A stretch of DNA of 10,834 bases from Actinomycetes bacterium. GTDB taxonomy: Bacteria; Actinomycetota; Actinomycetes; Mycobacteriales; Micromonosporaceae. The stretch lies in contig JAEZGP010000473.1 in NCBI GenBank assembly GCA_023437285.1, forward strand, positions 1 through 10,834. The letters are read 5' to 3'. The first letter of the stretch is position 1. Every line of letters begins with the position of its first letter. The position numbers were made by a program, and so were the translations under genes. Shown piece after piece: positions 5,098 through 10,834 of this stretch. The notes beneath the pieces are model-generated. The model ran no database searches. It was not told where the DNA came from and saw only the letters and a list, made by a program, of their open reading frames with translations.

Positions 5098-6342
5098 ATG
5101 ACTCGCACAGTGATTCATGGTGGTGCCGTCTTCGACGGCATCGCCCGTGGCTCGCGTCCGGCGACGGTCGTCCTCGAGGACGGTCTCATCGCCGACGTGC
5201 TCGACGACGGGTCCGTCCCGGCCGCGGACGTCACGATCGACGCGTCCGGCGGCACGGTGCTGCCGGGACTGACCAACGCCCACGTGCACCTGTCGTTCAT
5301 GTACATGACCGGTGACGTCAGCAAGGTGCTCACCCGGGGCGACGCCGACCTCTACGCCCACGCGTTCCGGGTCTCCAAGGTCCTGCTCGCCCAGGGCATC
5401 ACCCTGGCCCGGGACATGGCCGGACCGCGCGGCATCCACCTGGCCGTCCGCGACATCATCAACGACGGCCGGCTGCTCGGCCCGACGGTCATCGCCTGCG
5501 GCAGCCCGCTGGTGGCCTCCGGCCGGCACGCCTGGTCGGTGTGCATGGAGGCGGACGGCCCGGACGAGATGGTCGCCGCGGTGCGCCAGCAGTTCAAGGA
5601 AGGCGCCGACTTCATCAAGCTCATGGCGAGCGATGACCCGGTGGTCGCCCCGGACGGCACGCACACCCTGCCCGGCTTCTCGGCCGAGGAGGTCGCCGCC
5701 GCCTACGCGGAGGTGCGCCGCCACGGTGCGCTCGCCTGCTGCCACGTGATGGGTGAGGAGGCGATCCGTACCGTCCTCGACAACGGCGCCGACATCATCG
5801 ACCACGGCCACTACCTGACGGACGAGCTGGCGCGGCGGATGGCCGCCGACGGCGTGTACCTCACGCCGACCATCAGCTCGTACGACGTGCAGACCACGCA
5901 CCCCAGGTTCGACCGGGGCAAGGTCTGGGCCGACCGGCACACGCCGCTGATCCCGCCGCACAAGACCGCGGTCCGCGCCGCCATCGACGCCGGCGTGAAG
6001 ATGCTGGTGGGCACGGACACGGTCGGCTGCTTCGCCGAAGAGGTCGCGCTGCTGCGCGAGGCGGGCATGGACGCGCACGACTCGTTGCTGGCCTGCACCA
6101 GGTGGCCGGCCGAGGCGTTCCGGATGGCCGACCGGCACGGGACGATCGCGCCGGGCCTGCGGGCCGACATCGCCATCGTCGACGGCGACCCGCTGGCCGA
6201 CCCCTACGCGCTGGAGCAGGTCCGCCAGGTCATCAAGGGCGGCGAAGTCTACGAGTCGGCGCAGCTCGTCGCGGACGAGCGGCGTCTCAGCAAGAACATC
6301 TGGGAGCTCGCGCTCTCGCCCAAGCCGGCCGACGCCGACTGA
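5098..6342 (+). CDS. Metal-dependent amidohydrolase (imidazolonepropionase/prolidase-like)
   Basis: The 414-residue protein starts two bases after the cupin stop; no strong ribosome binding site is seen, so translation is probably coupled. It shows the full amidohydrolase set: H62 and H64 (NAHVHL), K174 (DFIKLMAS, the likely carboxylated lysine bridging two metals), H216 (CCHVMG), H236 or H238 (IDHGHYL), and D306 (VGTDT). The N-terminal GGAVFDG and C-terminal APGLRADIAIVDGDPL segments build the usual small beta sandwich. Relatives hydrolyse amide, lactone or imidazolone bonds in cyclic or dipeptide-like compounds. In this operon it probably opens or trims the imported substrate in the cytosol; no signal peptide is present. 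The exact substrate is unknown. Confidence 0.92.
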   Translation: MTRTVIHGGAVFDGIARGSRPATVVLEDGLIADVLDDGSVPAADVTIDASGGTVLPGLTNAHVHLSFMYMTGDVSKVLTRGDADLYAHAFRVSKVLLAQGITLARDMAGPRGIHLAVRDIINDGRLLGPTVIACGSPLVASGRHAWSVCMEADGPDEMVAAVRQQFKEGADFIKLMASDDPVVAPDGTHTLPGFSAEEVAAAYAEVRRHGALACCHVMGEEAIRTVLDNGADIIDHGHYLTDELARRMAADGVYLTPTISSYDVQTTHPRFDRGKVWADRHTPLIPPHKTAVRAAIDAGVKMLVGTDTVGCFAEEVALLREAGMDAHDSLLACTRWPAEAFRMADRHGTIAPGLRADIAIVDGDPLADPYALEQVRQVIKGGEVYESAQLVADERRLSKNIWELALSPKPADAD

Positions 6343-6389
6343 GTACCTCCGAAAAACGCAATATCCCCCCTCATTTGGAGTTACAGCAC

Positions 6390-7379
6390 ATGAGATCACG
6401 TATAGGCAAACTGGCCACCGTTCTGGGCGCGGTCACCGTCCTCGCCGTTGCCGGCTGTGGCAGCGACTCCGACTCGGACTCCGGTTCCGGTTCCGCCGCC
6501 GATCCCGTCAACATCCGGGTGGGCATCATCAAGGCCTCCGCCTGCGCCCCCACCACCCTCTGGGAGAAGCACCTTCCCGCGGGCTCCAAGGTCACCCCGA
6601 GCTACTACACCGCGCCGGCCGACCAGGTCACCGCGCTGCTCGCCGGTAGCATCGACGTGGCCTGCACCGGCCTGACCATCGCGATCGTGGCCAACGCGCA
6701 GACTCAGCCGATCCGGGTCATCGCCCAGACCGCCACCAAGGGCACCGGCGTCATCGTCGGCAAGGACAGCGGCATCAACTCCGTCGCCGACCTGCGGGGC
6801 AAGACCATCGGGTACGCGCCGAACTCGATCCACGACGTGGTCGCCCGTCAGCTGCTCGTGGGCGCGGGCATGAACCCCGGCACCGACGTGAAGATGGTCA
6901 AGGTCGGCCTCGCCGACATGCCGACCGCGCTGTGTGACAAGCAGGTCGACGCCTTCGTCGGTAACGAGCCGAACTCCTCGGTCGCCATCCTCAAGGACTG
7001 CGGACGGTCCCTGGTCGCGCCGTACGACACCTCGATCGGCACCATCAACGCCGGCATCCTGACCAGCCAGGACGTCATCGACAAGAAGTCGAACCTGGTC
7101 CAGCACGTGGTCTCGGCGCAGGCCAAGGCGATTGACGAGATCGCCGCCAACAAGAGCCTGGTGCCCGGGGTGGCCGAGGGCTGGGGCGCCGACCGCGCCG
7201 CGACCGAGAAGTCGCTGGAGAACCTCGAATTCGCCTGGAAGATCGACGACACCTTCGTCAAGAACTACCAGGAGCTGGCCGTTCAGCTCAAGGCGATCGG
7301 TCTGGTGACCACGGACGTCGACGTCAAGCCGATCGTCAACGACACGTTCAGCAAGGCAGTCGGCAGTGGCGGCTCTTGA
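6390..7379 (+). CDS. ABC transporter substrate-binding lipoprotein (SsuA/TauA/NMT1-like)
   Basis: The 329-residue protein begins with a lipoprotein signal: MRSRIGK, a hydrophobic core, then VAGC with C23 as the lipidated cysteine. A serine/aspartate-rich linker (SDSDSDSGSGS, 24-34) ties it to the outer face of the membrane. The binding domain has the family marks: SVADLRGKTIGY, LLAGSIDVACTG and KQVDAFVGNEPNS. These proteins bind small anions or ring compounds such as sulfonates, nitrate, taurine or pyrimidines, and the ligand is not readable here. GGAG lies nine bases before the ATG. A 47-bp gap, the largest in the operon, precedes it. It overlaps the permease gene by 14 bp. Confidence 0.92.
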   Translation: MRSRIGKLATVLGAVTVLAVAGCGSDSDSDSGSGSAADPVNIRVGIIKASACAPTTLWEKHLPAGSKVTPSYYTAPADQVTALLAGSIDVACTGLTIAIVANAQTQPIRVIAQTATKGTGVIVGKDSGINSVADLRGKTIGYAPNSIHDVVARQLLVGAGMNPGTDVKMVKVGLADMPTALCDKQVDAFVGNEPNSSVAILKDCGRSLVAPYDTSIGTINAGILTSQDVIDKKSNLVQHVVSAQAKAIDEIAANKSLVPGVAEGWGADRAATEKSLENLEFAWKIDDTFVKNYQELAVQLKAIGLVTTDVDVKPIVNDTFSKAVGSGGS

Positions 7380-8205
7380 TCCGCCCCGCGCTCAGCCGCG
7401 CTCCGCGGCGATGCGGTGGGGAATCGGTAGCAACCGGTTCACCCGCATCGCCGTGGGGGCGGTGCTGCCGCTACTGATCCTGGTCGCGTGGCAGTTCTGG
7501 GCACCGCACTTCTTCACCTCCTTCCAGCTGCCCAGCCCGGCCAAGGTGGTGGAGGGCGCCAACACCTACATCTTCGGGCCGCGCGACGGCGGGCAGTACT
7601 CCGGTACGTTCGTCACGGACCTGTGGGCCAGCCTGCAGCGCGTTGCCGGTGGGTTCCTCGTCGGTGCGCTGATCGGCGTGCCGGTGGGCCTCGCGGTCGG
7701 CTTCTCCAAGACGGCCGCGGCGCTCCTGGAGCCCATGATCGGCCTGCTGCGCAGCGTTCCGGGCATCTGCTGGCTGCCGCTGGCGCTGATCTGGTTCGGG
7801 TTCGGCACGCCGTCCGCGGTGTTCCTGATCTCGCTCGGCTCGTTCTTCCCGATCGCACTGTCCACCATCCAGGGCGTGCGGTTCATCGAGCCCAACCTGA
7901 TCAGGGCCGCCCGCACGCTGGGCGCCAGCACGATGCAGGCCGTCCGGACGGTGGCCCTGCCGGCCTCGATCCCGTCCGTACTCAACGGATTGCGGCTCGG
8001 TCTGGCGTACTCCTGGATCTACATGATCCTGGGTGAGTTCACCGGCGTGAACGAGGGACTCGGTGCGTCATTGCTGCTGGCCCGGGAGAGCCTGCGACCC
8101 GACATCATCATCTCGCTGATGGTCCTCATCGGCCTGCTGGGCGTGCTCAGCGACGCGCCGGTGCAGTGGCTGCTGCGTCGAGTGTTCAGGACGGACGTGC
8201 GATGA
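7366..8205 (+). CDS. ABC transporter permease (SsuC/TauC-like)
   Basis: The 279-residue inner-membrane protein has about six hydrophobic segments: near 28-46, 93-113, 136-146, 150-168, 209-224 and 247-262. The EAA-type loop that contacts the ATPase is AARTLGAS...TVALP (181-199). It forms the channel for the ligand delivered by the lipoprotein. The GTG at 7366 lies inside the lipoprotein gene, with AAGG a few bases upstream. An internal ATG at 7411 (M16) is an alternative, but has no better ribosome binding site, and the first 15 residues are polar. The stop overlaps the ATPase start by 4 bp. Confidence 0.92.
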   Translation: MAALDPPRAQPRSAAMRWGIGSNRFTRIAVGAVLPLLILVAWQFWAPHFFTSFQLPSPAKVVEGANTYIFGPRDGGQYSGTFVTDLWASLQRVAGGFLVGALIGVPVGLAVGFSKTAAALLEPMIGLLRSVPGICWLPLALIWFGFGTPSAVFLISLGSFFPIALSTIQGVRFIEPNLIRAARTLGASTMQAVRTVALPASIPSVLNGLRLGLAYSWIYMILGEFTGVNEGLGASLLLARESLRPDIIISLMVLIGLLGVLSDAPVQWLLRRVFRTDVR

Positions 8206-8981
8206 GCGATCTGGTCCGTTTCGAGGGCGTCAGTAAGGAGTTCACTGACGCCCGGTCCAAGAAGGTCACCCGAGCGTTGGACCGGCTGGACCTCGGCATC
8301 GCCGAGTCGCAGTTCGTCTGCGTCGTGGGCCCGAGCGGTTGCGGCAAGTCCACGCTGCTGTCGGCCGCGGCCGGCATCGAGCCGCCGACCACCGGCAAGG
8401 TGTGGTTCGACGGCCAGGTCGTGACTGGTCCGCACCACAGTCGCGGCATGGTGTTCCAGGACGGCGCGGTGTTCCCGTGGCTGACCGCCCTGGAGAACGT
8501 CTGCTACGGACCCACCGTGCGTGGCGTGGGCAAGAAGGAGGCCACCGCCCGGGGCCGCGACGTGCTCGAGGCGGTGGGCCTGTCGGGATTCGAGAACCAC
8601 TATCCGCGTCAGCTCTCCGGCGGCATGCGCCAGCGCGTCGCGATCGCCAGGTCACTGGCGAACGAGCCGCGCCTGCTGCTCATGGACGAGCCGTTCGGCG
8701 CGCTGGACGCCCAGACCCGGCTCACGCTGCAGGACCTGCTGCTGCGGGTACGGGAGTCCTACCGGGGCACGGTGCTGTTCGTGACCCACGACGTGGACGA
8801 GGCGATCCTGCTGGGCGACCGCGTGGTCGTGCTCAGCGCGCGCCCCGGCCGGGTGGTGCTCGACCTCATCGTCGACCTTCCCCGGCCGCGCACCTCCGAG
8901 GTGGAGATGGAGGAGACCTTCCTGACCATCAAGCGGCGGGTTCGCGAGGCGCTGCGCGGTGGCGTGGAGGTCAATGCGTGA
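8202..8981 (+). CDS. ABC transporter ATPase (SsuB/TauB-like)
   Basis: The 259-residue cytosolic subunit has all nucleotide-binding motifs: Walker A GPSGCGKST (43-51), the Q-loop glutamine Q86 (VFQD), signature LSGGM (138-142) followed by RQR, Walker B LLLMDE (158-163), D-loop GALD (166-169) and switch His H196 (THD). It powers uptake by the lipoprotein and permease encoded just before it, so the three genes make a complete importer. The ATG overlaps the permease stop. The stop overlaps the next gene as GTGA, so the importer is translationally tied to the aldolase. Nothing is missing. Confidence 0.95.
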   Translation: MSDLVRFEGVSKEFTDARSKKVTRALDRLDLGIAESQFVCVVGPSGCGKSTLLSAAAGIEPPTTGKVWFDGQVVTGPHHSRGMVFQDGAVFPWLTALENVCYGPTVRGVGKKEATARGRDVLEAVGLSGFENHYPRQLSGGMRQRVAIARSLANEPRLLLMDEPFGALDAQTRLTLQDLLLRVRESYRGTVLFVTHDVDEAILLGDRVVVLSARPGRVVLDLIVDLPRPRTSEVEMEETFLTIKRRVREALRGGVEVNA

Positions 8982-9703
8982 ACGGGTCGCAGAGCAGCGA
9001 CGGGGCCGCTCGGCAAAGGCGCGGGGCGGGCTTGCTCGGCACGGCGGTACTCACCCCGACGGCCGACCCGGTCGTCGTGGAGTTGCTGGCACGTGACGTC
9101 GACGCCGTCATCCTCGACTTTGAACACGGCGCGATCTCCGACGCTGAAGCCGGGATCGCGGTGCTCGTCGCGCACGCGAACGGGGCCCGCGTCGCGATCC
9201 GCGTCGCCGTCTCGGAGCCGGCCCGGGCGGCGCGGTTCCTCGACGCCGACGGCGACGGCGTGATCGCGGCGCGGGTCGACGATGCGGACACGGCGAGGGC
9301 GTGGGTATCGGCCGTCTCGCCGCCGCCACGAGGCCATCGTGGCGTCAGCGCGAGCCGGGTTACCGGCTACGGCCGGCGGGCCGACGTGCTCGGCCCGCCG
9401 TGGGTGTGCGCGCAGATCGAGACCGGTCGCGGCCTTGCCGAACTGGACCGGATCGCCGGCGTGGCCGGCATCGACGCGCTGCTCGTGGGCGAACGGGACC
9501 TGAGCTACGACCTCGGTATCCCGGGCGAGCTGGCGCATCCGCAGATCGCGGCGGCTCACGTCGCGGTCGTCGAGGCGGCCCGCAGGCACGGGCTGTCCTA
9601 CGCCGCGGTCAGCGGCCGGTTGACCGCCGTGGCGGTGCCGGATCTGCAGATCCTGGCGTTCAACACCCTCATAGAAAAAGGCATTCGGGAGGTACGGTCG
9701 TGA
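8978..9703 (+). CDS. HpcH/HpaI-family aldolase (citrate-lyase-beta fold)
   Basis: The 241-residue protein starts at GTG overlapping the ATPase stop. The residues used by class II pyruvate aldolases of the HpaI type are present at the right spacing: H50 (DFEHG), R75 (AIRV), E148 (QIET, metal ligand) and D174 (metal ligand). PPPRGHRGVSASRVTGYG (115-132) is the usual PPxGxRG...R...YG substrate loop. These enzymes split 4-hydroxy-2-oxoacids to pyruvate (or glyoxylate/oxaloacetate relatives) and an aldehyde. The motif around D174 reads VGERDLSYDLG, where HpaI has a GP-x-DLS pattern, so the 2-oxoacid pocket may differ. The protein is slightly shorter than typical (about 250-270). It likely performs the C-C cleavage of the pathway. 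Confidence 0.88.
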   Translation: MNGSQSSDGAARQRRGAGLLGTAVLTPTADPVVVELLARDVDAVILDFEHGAISDAEAGIAVLVAHANGARVAIRVAVSEPARAARFLDADGDGVIAARVDDADTARAWVSAVSPPPRGHRGVSASRVTGYGRRADVLGPPWVCAQIETGRGLAELDRIAGVAGIDALLVGERDLSYDLGIPGELAHPQIAAAHVAVVEAARRHGLSYAAVSGRLTAVAVPDLQILAFNTLIEKGIREVRS

Positions 9704-10834
9704 TCGAGACAGCACAGGGTACGGGCGTCGACCAGACGCCGCCGGTTGATCGGTCGGTCCCGCTGCTCGAGGAGATCTCGCGCCGGGTGCTGTGGCTGGC
9801 CACCCGCATGGTGGACAGCGCCAACCACGACCGGGACACCGCTGACGGGGTGAAGGTCGGCGGGCACCAGGCGTCGTCGGCGTCGATGGTGTCGGTGCTG
9901 ACCACGCTCTACTTCGCACACCTCGACGCGGCCGATCGGGTCAGCGTCAAGCCGCACGCCTCACCGGTCTTCCACGCCATCGAGTACCTGCTCGGTCGGC
10001 TGGACCGGTCGTACCTGACCAAGCTGCGGGCCCTGGGCGGGCTCCAGTCCTACCCCAGCCGCACCAAGGACCCGGACCAGGTCGACTTCTCCACCGGCTC
10101 GGTCGGGCTGGGCGCCGCGGCGCCCCTGTTCGCCGCGGCGGTGCGCCGGTACGTCGACGCCCACTTCGGGGAGCGCCCGCACAGCCGCTTCATCGCCCTG
10201 CTCGGCGACGCCGAACTGGACGAGGGCAACGTGTGGGAGGCGGTCGCCGACACCGCCACCGCCGGCCTCGGCAACGTGACCTGGATCGTGGACTTCAACC
10301 GGCAGTCGCTGGACCGGATCGTGCCCGGTGTCCGGATCGGACAGTGGGACGGGCTGTTCCAGGCGGCCGGCTGGCACACCATCGAGGTGAAGTACGGGCG
10401 CCGGCTGCGCAGCGCGTTCGCCCGGCCCGGCGGCGAGGCACTGCGGTCCTGGCTGGACGCGATGCCGAACGAGCGCTACCAGGCCCTGTTCGGGATGAGC
10501 CCGAGCGTGGCCCGGGCACAGTTCTGCGAGGGCGCGCCGGCCGAGGTCGTCGACCTGCTCAGCACGGTGCCGGACGCGGAGCTGATCCCGCTGCTCACCG
10601 ACCTCGCCGGGCATGACCCGGCGAGCATCCTGGAGGCGCTGCGGGCCGCCGACGCGGTTACCGACCGGCCGACCGTCATCTTCCTGTACACGGTGAAGGG
10701 CTGGGGTCTGCCGATCGCGGGCAACCCGCGCAACCACTCCGCCCTGCTCACGACCGAACAGGTCGCCGCGCTGCGGACGGCCAACGGGCTGACCGAGGCC
10801 ACCGAGTGGGACCGCCTCGACCCGGCGACGCCGG
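9700..10834 (+). CDS. AceE-like (homodimeric pyruvate dehydrogenase E1-type) thiamine diphosphate enzyme, 5' part
   Basis: The frame starts at GTG, overlapping the aldolase stop as GTGA, and is open for 378 codons to the right edge, so roughly half of an expected 750-900-residue protein is present. The pattern is that of the E. coli AceE N-terminal domain: GGHQAS (54-59), KPHASP (84-89, like QGHISP), FSTGSVGLG (130-138), GDAELDE (169-175) with VDFN (197-200) as the thiamine diphosphate/Mg2+ motif, AGWHTIEVKYG (223-233), and GHDPASI through a loop with H346. H56, H86 and H346 align with AceE H106, H142 and H407 by eye. The N-terminal arm before GGH is about 50 residues shorter than in AceE. 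It should decarboxylate a 2-oxoacid, possibly the aldolase product. Confidence 0.87.
   Translation, partial: MIETAQGTGVDQTPPVDRSVPLLEEISRRVLWLATRMVDSANHDRDTADGVKVGGHQASSASMVSVLTTLYFAHLDAADRVSVKPHASPVFHAIEYLLGRLDRSYLTKLRALGGLQSYPSRTKDPDQVDFSTGSVGLGAAAPLFAAAVRRYVDAHFGERPHSRFIALLGDAELDEGNVWEAVADTATAGLGNVTWIVDFNRQSLDRIVPGVRIGQWDGLFQAAGWHTIEVKYGRRLRSAFARPGGEALRSWLDAMPNERYQALFGMSPSVARAQFCEGAPAEVVDLLSTVPDAELIPLLTDLAGHDPASILEALRAADAVTDRPTVIFLYTVKGWGLPIAGNPRNHSALLTTEQVAALRTANGLTEATEWDRLDPATP

Noticed and set aside
5092..6399. Minus-strand frame of 435 codons opposite the amidohydrolase
   Set aside because: Arg/Val/Asp-rich low-information translation without motifs; the plus-strand gene has all catalytic residues.
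1..10834. CRISPR arrays, insertion sequences or prophage genes
   Set aside because: No regularly spaced repeats, transposase motifs or phage structural genes were seen on either strand.

Overview
The window is chromosomal DNA of a high-GC actinobacterium. Codon third positions are strongly G/C, GTG and TTG starts are common, tRNA genes lack an encoded CCA, and the lipoprotein, TetR, GntR and PH-like genes look actinobacterial. A member of the Micromonosporaceae is plausible, but sequence reading alone does not prove it.

Left part (1-3121), housekeeping and small accessory genes: the 5' part of a YtxH-like membrane-anchored protein (minus strand, running off the left edge); tRNA-Asn(GTT) followed by a perfect 12-bp hairpin; tRNA-Met-type(CAT); a type II toxin-antitoxin pair (Phd/YefM-type antitoxin and PIN-domain toxin, minus strand, ATGA overlap) with a readable promoter and a palindrome at the expected transcription start; a uridine-kinase-like P-loop protein (plus strand); and, converging on it, a two-gene minus-strand unit of a short TetR regulator and a PH-like small protein. 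The TetR gene appears to be transcribed leaderless, from a promoter whose -35 box and spacer are covered by a TTGACC/GGTCAA operator.

Middle (3086-3494): a 409-bp non-coding region. Its first ~265 bp hold nothing I can name. Its right end holds a TTGACA-17-GATATT promoter and three FadR-like 11-bp dyads, which I read as operators of the next gene.

Right part (3495-10834): one long plus-strand operon of nine genes with overlaps or very short gaps. The order is FCD-type GntR regulator, cupin, cupin, amidohydrolase, SsuA/NMT1-type lipoprotein, SsuC-type permease, SsuB-type ATPase, HpcH/HpaI-type aldolase, and an AceE-like (homodimeric pyruvate dehydrogenase E1-type) thiamine diphosphate enzyme that runs off the right edge. 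Read together this is a ligand-controlled uptake and catabolism operon. A small organic compound is imported, hydrolysed by the amidohydrolase, modified by one or both cupins, split by the aldolase to pyruvate (or another 2-oxoacid) plus an aldehyde, and the 2-oxoacid is processed by the dedicated thiamine enzyme. The substrate cannot be read from sequence. I do not recognise this gene combination as a characterised pathway; it is the best candidate in the window for an undescribed system.
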